From Candidatus Falkowbacteria bacterium RIFCSPLOWO2_12_FULL_45_13 (GTDB lineage: Bacteria; Patescibacteriota; Patescibacteriia; Patescibacteriales; GWC2-42-12): 64,000 bases of DNA. The notes under the pieces are model-generated. The model ran no database searches and had not been told where the DNA came from. It worked only from the letters and a program-made list of their open reading frames with translations. The translations under genes were made by a program, and so were the position numbers. The DNA lies in contig MFFY01000061.1 in NCBI GenBank assembly GCA_001778055.1, positions 1 through 64,000 on the forward strand, given 5' to 3'. Shown here piece after piece: positions 16,455-24,799 of the stretch. The stretch's first letter is position 1. Every line of letters begins with the position of its first letter.

Positions 16455-17609
16455 CTACTTTATGGCCTCCAGCCGCAACCTGACTTCCCGCTCTAAGTCA
16501 TTGCGTAAAACAACCAAATCAATCACTTCTCCGGCCTCGCGATCCTGAATAACATCAGCCAAATCATTGTCTTTATTTAAGAAAACATCGTCAACGGAAA
16601 TAATGACATCGCCTTCGCGCAAGCCCGCTTTATCGGCCGGACTATCCTTTCTGACCGCCGGCGCCTTGGAGCTTCTGTGAATAATCACGCCTTTCTGCCA
16701 ACGGCTATTTTGGCCGTCAACTTCGGCCAGCTCGTCCAAAACGATATAGTTAATCCCCAAATAAATCCTAGCGCTGGTTTTATTTTTAAATAAACTTTTA
16801 ACCGCGCCGCCAAAATGATTGATCGGCTCAATTTCTCCCCGATCGTCAGCCAGTCCCAAGGCCTCGCCGGCCAAATTAAAGATAATTGAGCCTTGAAATT
16901 CCGGCGGCAGCTTGTCGTTTAATAAGAGCTTCTCCGAAAAACTGTCGCTCGATTTCACCAGGCCGCCGGTCCGGCTAAAACCGGCCACCGCGGAAACGAG
17001 GCTTGAGCCCAGCCAATTAACGGCCACGGCTAATTGTCCGCTTTTTACCCGTTGGTCTTCCGCGAATTTTCTGACCGGTAAATCCCGAGCCTGAACATGG
17101 ATAAAATTAAACTTGGTCAGATTATCGACCACGGCTTTGTCAATCTGGTATATTTTTTTATCCTTGGTAATGACCGCGTAATCGTTATAGCTTTTATCCA
17201 GGGCTTGGCTCGTAACAATCCAGCCATCCGAGGTTATAATAAATCCCTGACCGCTCGGTTCGTTAATTTTATAAAAATTATCTAAAATAAAAAGCTGGTT
17301 TGATTTAACGGGTTTCTGCTTTTTATAAATTCCCACTAAACTGCTCGAAACCGAATTAATGGTCTCGTCTACTTTAGCGTCCTGCTGCACAATCACGTTC
17401 TTGGGATTGCTTATCACCAGGCCTTGGTCGCCGTATTGGCCGTTGGAAAAATCCAGATTGCCAAAAGACGAAAAACCGTACCAAGAATCAGCCAGATAAG
17501 CTTGGGCCGTTATTTCCCCGACCAAGCCGCCGCCCAGCCCAAAAATCAGAGATATTATAATCAAGACGATTAAATTGTGTTTTTTAAAAAAATCTTTGAC
17601 TCTTCTCAT
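16455..17609 (-). CDS. HtrA-like membrane protein with degenerate protease triad and PDZ domain
   Basis: 384 aa: a membrane helix at residues 14-34, a trypsin-like domain at about 75-265 and a PDZ domain at about 300-380. The fold is recognisable (SGQGFIITSDGWIVTSQAL, FQGSIIFNLAGEALGL, KDSPADKAGLREGDVIISVD). At the three catalytic positions, the His of the usual TNNHV is Ala (TSQAL), the Asp of TDLAVLK is Asn (KFNFIHV), and the nucleophile Ser of GNSGGPL is Gln (EFQGSI). I infer a non-proteolytic scaffold or sensor. It is transcribed ahead of pgk. Confidence 0.85.
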   Translation of the reverse strand: MRRVKDFFKKHNLIVLIIISLIFGLGGGLVGEITAQAYLADSWYGFSSFGNLDFSNGQYGDQGLVISNPKNVIVQQDAKVDETINSVSSSLVGIYKKQKPVKSNQLFILDNFYKINEPSGQGFIITSDGWIVTSQALDKSYNDYAVITKDKKIYQIDKAVVDNLTKFNFIHVQARDLPVRKFAEDQRVKSGQLAVAVNWLGSSLVSAVAGFSRTGGLVKSSDSFSEKLLLNDKLPPEFQGSIIFNLAGEALGLADDRGEIEPINHFGGAVKSLFKNKTSARIYLGINYIVLDELAEVDGQNSRWQKGVIIHRSSKAPAVRKDSPADKAGLREGDVIISVDDVFLNKDNDLADVIQDREAGEVIDLVVLRNDLEREVRLRLEAIK

Positions 17610-17677
17610 AAATTCCTTAATGCCGCCTTGGCTAAATATTTATTCGCGGCCTACGCGCATATAACGCATGGATTATG

Positions 17678-17728
17678 CTAGAGCCTGTCTCAAAAATAGC
17701 TTTTAGTCATTTTTGAGATAGACTCTAG
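17678..17728. repeat. Perfect-core inverted repeat upstream of the HtrA-like gene
   Basis: Arms CTAGAGcCTGTCTCAAAAAT and ATTTTTGAGAtAGaCTCTAG around an 11-nt loop. Single copy in the window. It lies between the membrane-protein gene at 17796 and the HtrA-like gene, followed by half of an ATTCG-family repeat (17757-17797). Confidence 0.7.
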
Positions 17729-17795
17729 TTAATGATTTTAATTTTGCATTTTATTGATTCGTAATATTTGCAGCTGATTCGTAGATTTGCGGGGC

Positions 17796-18557
17796 CTACA
17801 TCCACTTCGCCGTGGACAAGACTAATAATAAGCTGATTGATCCCAAAATTAAATACATTTTTACCTTGGCCGCGTCCAATTTTAGAAGTAAATGATTTTT
17901 AACCAGGCCGATAACCACATAATAGCAAATCGCCAAGCTCAAGCCGGAAATATTATAATTAAACGGCAAAAAGGAAATTGACCAAAATAATTCAACCAAA
18001 ATCAGGCAACTGATTAAAATATAAGGCAAACTGGGCATCAGTTCTATCTTGTTGGCCCAAATTATCTGATAAACCAGCAAACTTGTCAAGCTTATCATAA
18101 TGAGCACCAGCCAAGAAATCGGCAAGTTCAAAAAGGACGCCAGGCCGTAAACCGTGGCCGCCAGCAAAAAAAAGGTCAGCCAGTTGATATATGAGGAGAT
18201 ATTTTCTATGCTAAAAACTTCATAGGCCAAAGGGTTAAGCAAATAATAATAAACATACCGTAAATATAAATATAAAAAAACCAAATTAAAAAAATACAGT
18301 AGTTGAATAATAAGCTTAAAACTTAAAAAAACCGAATAGCTCATCACCGCCACGGACATAACGGCCGGCAAGATTAAGTAATTCCACCAGCGCTTATCAA
18401 TTTCGCTGGTTTGGCTAAATTGCCAAACCGTGAAAAAAATCAGTAAATTTACCAAAACTGCGGCTACGTAAATCAGTTTCGGAGACAAATAATACATTTC
18501 TTCAAGTAAAAAAACCAACGCCGGAATTATTAAGGGCAATAAACGATTAAGCTTCAT
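17796..18557 (-). CDS. Polytopic membrane protein of unknown function
   Basis: 253 aa, almost entirely hydrophobic, with about eight predicted helices (LLPLIIPALVFLLEE, LIYVAAVLVNLLIFF, YLILPAVMSVAVMSY, and so on) and a short charged stretch before the last helix (KLDAAKVKM). No catalytic motif is recognised. It is 3 nt downstream of the gene at 18561, so the two are translationally linked. Confidence 0.7.
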   Translation of the reverse strand: MKLNRLLPLIIPALVFLLEEMYYLSPKLIYVAAVLVNLLIFFTVWQFSQTSEIDKRWWNYLILPAVMSVAVMSYSVFLSFKLIIQLLYFFNLVFLYLYLRYVYYYLLNPLAYEVFSIENISSYINWLTFFLLAATVYGLASFLNLPISWLVLIMISLTSLLVYQIIWANKIELMPSLPYILISCLILVELFWSISFLPFNYNISGLSLAICYYVVIGLVKNHLLLKLDAAKVKMYLILGSISLLLVLSTAKWM

Positions 18558-18560
18558 ATA

Positions 18561-18977
18561 TTAATTATTCAACCAGCTATAATCAGCTTTCAATTGATTG
18601 GCCATTTGTTGGCTGGCGTTTTTTTCTTGCTCTTTCTTGCCGATCAAATAATTTTCCATCCGATCCAAGGTTAAAACAAAATTCAAATGCATGGTCCGAA
18701 ATTTTGCCTGAAAACCCTTCATCTCCAGCAAGGCATTTCTTAATTCCTCGATTTTTTTGATCGTCAGCTTATTATCCAAAACCAATTTCTCGTAAGAGGA
18801 AAGAATTGCTTTTACCCCGGCTTTATACTCCTCTTCAGGCATGGCGATTTTCTCTTTTTCCGCCATGCGGACAGACTGCCCAACCTCTTTTAAAGAGCCT
18901 GAAGTCAAGATCAAATAAAAAAATAACAGCAAAAAAACAGCTAGAAAAAAAATCAAGACTCCGGTTCTTTTTGTCAT
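18561..18977 (-). CDS. Single-pass membrane protein with helical tail, unknown function
   Basis: 138 aa. A membrane helix at residues 7-27 (GVLIFFLAVFLLLFFYLILT) is followed by a Lys/Glu-rich helical region with heptad-like spacing of Leu and Met (EELRNALLEMKGFQAKF, LTLDRMENYL). No family recognised. Co-transcribed with the polytopic membrane protein downstream, and the pair may form a membrane complex. Confidence 0.7.
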   Translation of the reverse strand: MTKRTGVLIFFLAVFLLLFFYLILTSGSLKEVGQSVRMAEKEKIAMPEEEYKAGVKAILSSYEKLVLDNKLTIKKIEELRNALLEMKGFQAKFRTMHLNFVLTLDRMENYLIGKKEQEKNASQQMANQLKADYSWLNN

Positions 18978-19064
18978 ATAGAATAATTTAATAGTACTTA
19001 CGCGCTCTCCAATATTATCTAAAGTTAATAAAAATTGTTAATTTATGCCAACCAACTGTAATTA

Positions 19065-19141
19065 CCCGCAAATCTACAAATCAGCTACGAATACTACCAA
19101 TGCTATTCGTGATATTCGTAGCTGATTTGTAGATTTGCGGG
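19065..19141. repeat. Perfect 28-bp inverted repeat (ATTCG family)
   Basis: Arms at 19065-19092 and 19114-19141, perfectly complementary, beginning CCCGCAAATCTACAAATC, with a 21-nt loop. The right arm ends 2 nt before the stop codon of the gene at 19144, so it could act as that gene's 3' hairpin although no T run follows. Confidence 0.85.
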
Positions 19142-19143
19142 AG

Positions 19144-19485
19144 CTATATACCAAATTTTTTAGCTTCCATTTCCAGCCAATCGTTTATCGCTTCGTCCCA
19201 TTTATAGGCTTTTAATTTGTGGCTTTTTTCCTTCGGGCTGTAAACATATTCCACCACGGTCTCGGCGCCAAGACGGTTGGAATATTTGGTTTTTTTATCA
19301 ATGACCGCCGGCTTGGTGATAAATTCTAATTTCATCCTGCCCAACGGGCCTTTAAAAATAATATATTCAACCTCAACGCCGCCTTGTTCTTCAAGGTATC
19401 GTTTTTCGCACTCTTCCACCTCATAATTATCTTTTATATTGCCGACGATTTGTTGCCATTTTTCTGACGTCATAAAATAAAGCAT
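19144..19485 (-). CDS. Conserved hypothetical protein
   Basis: 113 aa soluble protein. WQQIVGNIKDNYEVEEC, GVEVEYIIFKGPLGRMKLEF, ETVVEYVYSPKEKSHKLKAYKWD suggest an alpha+beta fold with several strands. An alternative start at the fifth codon (MTSEKWQQ) is equally plausible, and neither has a clear Shine-Dalgarno. No function assigned. Downstream of pilT. Confidence 0.65.
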   Translation of the reverse strand: MLYFMTSEKWQQIVGNIKDNYEVEECEKRYLEEQGGVEVEYIIFKGPLGRMKLEFITKPAVIDKKTKYSNRLGAETVVEYVYSPKEKSHKLKAYKWDEAINDWLEMEAKKFGI

Positions 19486-19526
19486 TAATTATGGGACCTA
19501 CCCGGTTGACTGGCGGTTGGCTGAAA

Positions 19527-20570
19527 TTAATAATAGGACGCTTGAGTTTCCGGATTTCTTTTATTATTTCGCGCCACATCTTTGCTGATTAAACCGTCCG
19601 AGAATAGCTTATCGATCGCTTTATTCATCGTCATCATGCCATCTCTTTGTCCGGTCTGAATAACTGAATAAATTTGGCCGATTTGATTGCTTCTGATTAA
19701 ATTAGCTGTGGCCGAATTATTAATCATAATCTCTCTGGCTGCCACTCGCCCGCCGCCAATTTTTGGCACTAAGGCTTGAGCGATTACGGCGCGTAAAATC
19801 GAGGACAACTGGATCAAGATTTGTTTCTGGCGATGGGATGGAAAAACGTCAACAATGCGGTTGATCGTTTCCGGGGCGGTAGAAGTATGCAAAGTGGAAA
19901 TAACTAAATGGCCAGTCTCGGCCGCGGTTATGACCGCCGAGATTGTCTCGGCATCCCTCATCTCGCCGAGCATGATAACATTGGGATCTTGCCTCAAGGC
20001 ATACTTTAAAGCCGAAGCAAAGCTGATGGTATCATGGCCTAACTCACGTTGTTCAATGATGCTTTGTTCTTCCGCAAATAAATATTCTACCGGATCCTCA
20101 ATCGTCACGATGTGGGCGCGCCGTTCATTATTGATTATGTTAATCATGCAAGCCATGGTGGTGGATTTGCCCGAGCCGGACGGACCAGTGACAATAATCA
20201 AGCCGTCTCTTAAATGAGTCAGCCTGTACAGCACATCATTAAATCTCAACTCTAAAGGCGTTGGTATGGTTTTAGACACCAATCTGGCGGTCAGGCCAAT
20301 TTTGCCCTCCTGATAATGCAAATTAACTCTGAAGCGGCTGCCGAAAAAATCCTGGGAAAAATCCAATTCGCGCTTGCGAGCTAATTTTTCCATGGTTTTT
20401 TTACTAATCAAGGAAGAAATAGCCCGTTCCAAATCATAACCGTTGATAACGCCTTGATTCAATTTAACCAAATCGCCGCCGATGCGTAAAGCCGGAGCGC
20501 TGCCGGCTGCTAAATGCAAATCAGAAGCATTTTGTTTAATCGCTTGCTTAAAATAATGGCTAATATCCAT
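19527..20570 (-). CDS. pilT: Twitching motility / pilus retraction ATPase PilT
   Basis: Hexameric GSPE-family ATPase that retracts type IV pili from the cytoplasmic side. Order: N-terminal PAS-like domain (SDLHLAAGSAPALRIGGDL), Walker A GPSGSGKST, Asp box (ITIEDPVEYLF), Walker B region VIMLGEMRD, His box TGHLVISTLHT and the PilT-type AIRAQAL-like element (AVIAQALVPKIGGGR). 347 aa, normal. It pairs functionally with the pseudopilin at 13.8 kb. No PilB, PilC or PilD is in the window. Confidence 0.94.
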   Translation of the reverse strand: MDISHYFKQAIKQNASDLHLAAGSAPALRIGGDLVKLNQGVINGYDLERAISSLISKKTMEKLARKRELDFSQDFFGSRFRVNLHYQEGKIGLTARLVSKTIPTPLELRFNDVLYRLTHLRDGLIIVTGPSGSGKSTTMACMINIINNERRAHIVTIEDPVEYLFAEEQSIIEQRELGHDTISFASALKYALRQDPNVIMLGEMRDAETISAVITAAETGHLVISTLHTSTAPETINRIVDVFPSHRQKQILIQLSSILRAVIAQALVPKIGGGRVAAREIMINNSATANLIRSNQIGQIYSVIQTGQRDGMMTMNKAIDKLFSDGLISKDVARNNKRNPETQASYY

Positions 20571-20639
20571 ATAAGACGAATTATATTTACAACTATACTA
20601 TAACACAGTTATCCATTAAATTACAAACCGGCATTTCTT

Positions 20640-20743
20640 GCAACCAGAAACTCGCAACTCATAACTCAAAATGTAAAAAACCATAAACTCGGCGACCGTG
20701 GACCTGGGTTACGTTTTTTTGGTTAAGAGCTGCGGGTTGTGAG
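20640..20743. repeat. GAGTTATGAG-family palindrome overlapping the 3' end of queH
   Basis: ACTCGCAACTCATAACTC faces GAGCTGCGGGTTGTGAG. Same words as in cca (27339-27417) and at 49760-49875. The queH stop codon lies within it. Confidence 0.6.
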
Positions 20744-21299
20744 ATCTGCTGAATTCGCAGCCGCAATAATTCTGCCGATATAAACCAAGCTGGCGCGATA
20801 GCGCGGCGGATTTCTTAAAGCCGTCTTGTTTTTTTAAATCTTGGGTGAGAAACTTAAGCTGAAAATTCGCCGCCGCGCCTTGGCCGATTTTATTGACGGC
20901 CAAAGCGTCCTTATGCGGACTAGTAGTCAGGGTGGTAATTAAATACTCGCGGTTTAATTTTTTCGCCACGGCCGCGGCTTTATCCAACCTGAATTTATAG
21001 CAGATCAGGCAACGCTGGCCCCGTTCCGGATCGTTTTCGCGTCCGCGCACCGCTTCAAGCCATCGATTATGATCGTACGCGCCTTCAATTAATTTCAAAT
21101 TAAATTGTTCAGCAATTTTTTCCGCCTCGGCCAGCCGTTTATTATATTCCTCTTCCGGCCAAATATTAGGATTATAAAAAAACAGCATTATATCATAATC
21201 CTGTTTGAGAAGCTGACTGGCGTAAACGCCACAACCGACGCAGCAAATATGGAGCAACAGGCTAGATTTCTGGTTTAGCGGATTTAACGCTTGTCTCAT
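20709..21299 (-). CDS. queH: Epoxyqueuosine reductase QueH
   Basis: Last step of queuosine tRNA modification (DUF208 family), using an Fe-S cluster and a second iron. Cys motifs: HICCVGCGVYA near residue 17, RCLICYKFRLDKAA near 100 and NYCGCEFS near the C-terminus. FYNPNIWPEEEYNKR is characteristic. The last 11 residues (SHNPQLLTKKT) are encoded by a repeat and are probably not ancestral. The start overlaps the cupin stop by 4 nt, showing translational coupling. Confidence 0.9.
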   Translation of the reverse strand: MRQALNPLNQKSSLLLHICCVGCGVYASQLLKQDYDIMLFFYNPNIWPEEEYNKRLAEAEKIAEQFNLKLIEGAYDHNRWLEAVRGRENDPERGQRCLICYKFRLDKAAAVAKKLNREYLITTLTTSPHKDALAVNKIGQGAAANFQLKFLTQDLKKQDGFKKSAALSRQLGLYRQNYCGCEFSRSHNPQLLTKKT

Positions 21300-21613
21300 T
21301 TTATTTTACTTTTAATCATAATTAACAGCATTTTAAATCGTGCAATAGCTTTAAGCGAGTGCGGTTGATCGGCCGGCATGATAATCATGTCGCCGGACGC
21401 TAATTTTTTTGTCTGGCCAGAAATTCTGATATCCGCCCGGCCATCAAATAAATATACCAAAGCGTCATAGGGCGCGGTGTGTTCGCTTAAACCCTGGCCT
21501 TGGTCGAAGGCGAACAAAGTCACCGTGCCTAAGGGCTGATTAATTATGGTCCGGCTGACGATCGTTCCCTTCTGATAATTAATTGATTCTAATAAATTTT
21601 CTTTCTTTGACAT
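21296..21613 (-). CDS. Small cupin-domain protein
   Basis: About 105 aa single cupin barrel: LSEHTAPYDALVYLFDGRADI (cupin motif 1, one His retained) and GDMIIMPADQPHSLKAI (motif 2). Possible metal or small-ligand binding; substrate unknown. I choose the ATG giving MSKKENLLESI because it follows the rarA stop as TAATATG; an upstream in-frame ATG (MVKLIKSN) would overlap rarA. Part of the rarA-cupin-queH operon. Confidence 0.85.
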   Translation of the reverse strand: MSKKENLLESINYQKGTIVSRTIINQPLGTVTLFAFDQGQGLSEHTAPYDALVYLFDGRADIRISGQTKKLASGDMIIMPADQPHSLKAIARFKMLLIMIKSKIK

Positions 21614-21614
21614 A

Positions 21615-22910
21615 TTACTTTTTATCAGCTTGACCATGATTAACCTTAAAGTATTTTCTCCCCCTTAACTTCCCCGGCAGATAGTCCTGCTTTTCTTTAT
21701 AATCATAATCCGGGCTGTATTTATAGTCTTGGCCGTAGCCCAGCTCCTTCATCAGCTTGGTGGGCGCGTTCCTGATAGACAAAGGTACCGGCAAATTGCC
21801 ATATTCATGAACATCAGCCGCGGCTTGTTTATAGGCTATGTATAAATCATTAGACTTTTCGCACTTGGCCATATAAACCACGGCCTGGGCTAAAATAACA
21901 TTGCCTTCCGGCAGGCCGATAAAATGGCAGGCCTGATAGGCGGCCACGGCCTGCTCCAGGGCGCGCGAATTGGCCAAGCCGATATCCTCCGAGGCAAAGC
22001 GCACCAGCCGGCGGGCGATATAGAGCGGATCTTCGCCCGCCTCGGTCATGCGCGCCAGCCAATACAAGGCCGCGTCCGCGTCAGACCCGCGCATGGCCTT
22101 ATGCAGAGCGGAAATTATATTATAGTGCTCATCTCCGTCCTTATCGTATAACAAATGAGACTTTTGAAAAGCTTCTTTAATAATCTCGGCTGTTATTTCT
22201 TTACTCCCCTCTCCTTGAGTTACACCCTCTCCTTTAGAAGGAGAGGGTTGGGGTGAGGTGGCCGCGTACTCCAAAACATTCAGCGCCGCGCGCGCGTCGC
22301 CGTTGGACAGGCGCGCCAATAAATTTATGGCGGCCGCGTCTATTTTAATTTTAAATACGCCCAGTCCCCTGGCCTTGTCTGCCAACGCTCTTTTAATAAT
22401 TTCTCCTATCTGCGTTTCGTCTAATTGCTTTAAAACAAACACGCGGCAGCGCGACAACAAAGCTCCGCGCACTTCAAAGCTGGGGTTTTCCGTGGTGGCG
22501 CCAATCAGAATAATGACGCCGCGCTCCACCTGCGGCAACAGCGCGTCCTGCTGGGCTTTATTCCAACGGTGGATTTCATCAATGAATAAAATGGTTTTTT
22601 TGCCCTCAATGCTGTTTTCTTTGGCTTTTTTTATAATCAGCCTCAAATCCTTCAAACCGCTGGTAACGGCGCTAATGCGTAAAAATTCCGACTTGGTTTG
22701 CCTGGCGATGATATGGGCCAAGGTGGTTTTGCCGCTACCCGGCGGGCCCCAAAAAATCATGGAGGGCAACTGGTCACCGGTTATGGCCTGCCTTAATAAT
22801 TTTCCCGACCCGACGATTTCATCCTGTCCTAAAAAATCTGCCAGCGTCTCTGGCCGCAGCCGATCGGCTAGGGGTGAAGTATTTAGTATATTTGGAGCCG
22901 TTGTTTCCAT
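21615..22910 (-). CDS. rarA: Replication-associated recombination protein RarA (MgsA)
   Basis: AAA+ ATPase acting at stalled replication forks, related to clamp-loader ATPases. PLADRLRPETLADFLGQDEI opens the protein. Walker A GPPGSGKTTLAH, Walker B ILFIDEIHRWNK, sensor 1 GATTENPSFE, RNGDARAALNVLE-like sensor 2 (LSNGDARAALNVLEYA), then the helical tetramerisation domain (AMRGSDADAALYWLARM, RNAPTKLMKELGYGQDYKY). 431 aa. Residues 218-238 (SPQPSPSKGEGVTQGEGS) come from a palindromic repeat inserted in frame. Confidence 0.94.
   Translation of the reverse strand: METTAPNILNTSPLADRLRPETLADFLGQDEIVGSGKLLRQAITGDQLPSMIFWGPPGSGKTTLAHIIARQTKSEFLRISAVTSGLKDLRLIIKKAKENSIEGKKTILFIDEIHRWNKAQQDALLPQVERGVIILIGATTENPSFEVRGALLSRCRVFVLKQLDETQIGEIIKRALADKARGLGVFKIKIDAAAINLLARLSNGDARAALNVLEYAATSPQPSPSKGEGVTQGEGSKEITAEIIKEAFQKSHLLYDKDGDEHYNIISALHKAMRGSDADAALYWLARMTEAGEDPLYIARRLVRFASEDIGLANSRALEQAVAAYQACHFIGLPEGNVILAQAVVYMAKCEKSNDLYIAYKQAAADVHEYGNLPVPLSIRNAPTKLMKELGYGQDYKYSPDYDYKEKQDYLPGKLRGRKYFKVNHGQADKK
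22203..22260. repeat. Palindrome inserted in frame in rarA
   Basis: CTCCCCTCTCCTTGAG with CACCCTCTCCTTTAGAAGG facing GAGAGGGTTGGGGTGAG. It encodes SPQPSPSKGEGVTQGEGS between the sensor-2 helix and the next helix, where other RarA proteins have a short linker. Confidence 0.75.
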
Positions 22911-22959
22911 ATTTCGTAATATTTACCTGAAAATATATAAAATTGTAGCTTCAAAATTT

Positions 22960-23664
22960 TTACACTCCAAATCGTCTCTTTCTCTCCGCGAATTCTTTAA
23001 TGATCATATCCGCGTCCAGCTCCTCAAAATCGGGCCAATATTTTTTAATAAAAAATAATTCGCTGTAAGCCGCCTGCCACATCATAAAGCCGGACAGCCT
23101 TTGCTCGCCCGAAGTGCGCACAATTATATCCGGATCGCTTAAATCCCCGTTATATAAATATTTTTTTATCATGCCTTCATGCACTTGTTCCAATTCAACT
23201 TTATTTTTCATCATTTTGCGCACGGCGTCAACGATTTCCGCCCGACCACCGTAATTTAAGCAAAAATTTATAATACCGCGTTTGTTGGCTTGAGTTTCGG
23301 CGATTATTTCCAGGCACTTGGCCGGCAAATCTCCGGGCAGTTCTTTCAGCCGACCGCTGATTAAGACTTTATAACCCTCTTTTTTGGCCTGTTCGCGCAA
23401 ACTGAACTCAACCGCGTTTAAGAGCAGCTTCATCAAATAGTTTACTTCTTCCGGCTGCCGCTGCCAATTTTCCGTGGAAAAAGCGTAAAATGATAAAATT
23501 TTAACCCCGCGGGAAAAAAACCAGTCCGACGCCAGCTTTAATTTCTCGTAGCCCTTTTGATGGCCTTCAAAAGTCGGCAGGTTTCTTTCCTTGGCCCAGC
23601 GCCGGTTGCCATCCATAATAATGCCGACATGAACGGGTATGTCTTGTTTCTTTTTTTCAGACAT
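22960..23664 (-). CDS. uppS: Isoprenyl transferase (undecaprenyl diphosphate synthase)
   Basis: Adds isopentenyl units in cis to build the undecaprenyl carrier for cell-wall synthesis. HVGIIMDGNRRWAKERNLP holds the catalytic Asp, GHQKGYEKL, SFYAFSTENWQR, NYGGRAEIVDA and the diphosphate-binding RTSGEQRLSGFMMWQAAYSELFF are all present. 234 aa is typical. A lone gene between rarA and the decaying gene at 23.9 kb. Confidence 0.94.
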   Translation of the reverse strand: MSEKKKQDIPVHVGIIMDGNRRWAKERNLPTFEGHQKGYEKLKLASDWFFSRGVKILSFYAFSTENWQRQPEEVNYLMKLLLNAVEFSLREQAKKEGYKVLISGRLKELPGDLPAKCLEIIAETQANKRGIINFCLNYGGRAEIVDAVRKMMKNKVELEQVHEGMIKKYLYNGDLSDPDIIVRTSGEQRLSGFMMWQAAYSELFFIKKYWPDFEELDADMIIKEFAERKRRFGV

Positions 23665-23765
23665 AAATAAAATTTCTAATTGTTCTAATTTCCCCGACCC
23701 GCATCGCGTTAAATAGTCTGCTAATAATTATTCGTCTATATCTACTAAACAACTTAAATTGACAA

Positions 23766-23800
23766 ACAAGTAAACGGCGAGCGAGGAAGGTTAATTGACC
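23766..23800. repeat. Short repeat with AAACGGCGAGCGAGG
   Basis: The 15-mer AAACGGCGAGCGAGG here recurs in inverted orientation at 31289-31303, both times beside ACAAAYAA sequence. Probably a small dispersed repeat. Function unknown. Confidence 0.4.
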
Positions 23801-23856
23801 TAATAAAATTCCAATGACCAAATCCCAATGACCAATAAAATTTCAAGCCCCAAGCC

Positions 23857-24492
23857 TTAATTGATTTTTTCCAAAGATTCGGCTACGGCCGGAGAAACGA
23901 ACCCTCGATAAGCCTGGCTTCTAATCCTTTTCAAGAGCCTCTCCACTTCCAGCCGAGAATAGGCGTGCATGCCGTAAACCGTACCCATTTTCATTTTATC
24001 AGGTAAAATCGGCAGGCGATAAACCCGGCCTTCGGCCTCGGGCTGACTGTGGAAGATGATGCCCCGGGCGTAACCGGAGGTATTATTCACCGAAACGCTG
24101 GCGAAGGAAAGCACCACGAGATAATTCAGTTCTAATTCCGGTTTTTCCACCAAGGGAATGGCGGAAATAATATTGGCATTAACGAAAAGCGGATGCTGGA
24201 TAATCGAATGATGGTCGGCGGTCGAAATCAAAGGCAACCGGCCAAGCTGTCCGGCCACACCCGACGCCACCTCTTCACCCAATTTGACCGTCAACAGATC
24301 CCGGATAATTTTGATCAATTGCGGTTTTCTGCTGTCTAAAAGCGGCATTGTATTGACATCGAGAAAATCTTTGGCGTATTCGTAAAGCGCCAGGTCTTTG
24401 TGCTGAGCCATGATTTTCCCCAAAATCGGGCGACGGCGTCAAATCGCTTCTTTAATTTCCTTAATTAGTAGTGGAACGTCGTCATTACTCAT
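23857..24492 (-). pseudogene. Conserved hypothetical protein gene, probably decaying (in-frame TGA near 5' end)
   Basis: The longest clean frame starts at 24411 (MAQHKDLALYEYAKDFL) with a Shine-Dalgarno GGGGA 6 nt upstream. It gives 184 aa with STADHHSIIQHPLFVNANII in the middle. In the same frame an ATG at 24492 begins MSNDDVPLLIKEIKEAI, then TGA, then RRRPILGKI leading straight into the MAQHKD start. That suggests one original gene interrupted by a nonsense change, now perhaps re-initiated internally. Alternatively the first 17 codons are an unrelated upstream peptide. I do not recognise the function, and the abrupt C-terminus could also be truncated. Confidence 0.45.
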
Positions 24493-24654
24493 AAAATATG
24501 ACAATGAACTGATTACTATTTAATGTTTTAAAACATTGAAAATTAAGTTATTGGAAACTATTTAAAAATTAAAAATTATAAAATCTAAAAATTTTTTTTA
24601 ATACGCGAGCGAAGCGAGCGCGTTCCATGCGCTCAAACTGCTCAATGTTTCACT

Positions 24655-24728
24655 TGGTCGGGCCACTGGGAATTGAACCCAGTCTACACGCACCCGAAGC
24701 GTGTGTACTACCGGTATACGATGGCCCG
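24655..24728 (-). tRNA. tRNA-Pro (anticodon CGG)
   Basis: Acceptor CGGGCCA/TGGCCCG, anticodon stem CACGC/GCGTG with loop TTCGGGT, so anticodon CGG reads CCG (Pro). T-arm CTGGG/CCCAG with loop TTCAATT. Discriminator A and CCA are encoded. Confidence 0.93.
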
Positions 24729-24799
24729 TAGAAATTTTAGATTTGCGATTTCTGATTTTAGATTTTAAAATTGCTAAATCGTAAATCGAAAATATTTTT

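Noticed and set aside
24411..24492. TGA read as glycine or tryptophan (alternative code)
   Set aside because: TGA ends ordinary genes in the window and no other gene needs read-through, so the standard bacterial code applies.
24601..24625. GCGAGCGAAGCGAGCGCG run as a regulatory site
   Set aside because: Short low-complexity GC palindrome with no consistent position relative to a promoter; most likely another small repeat.
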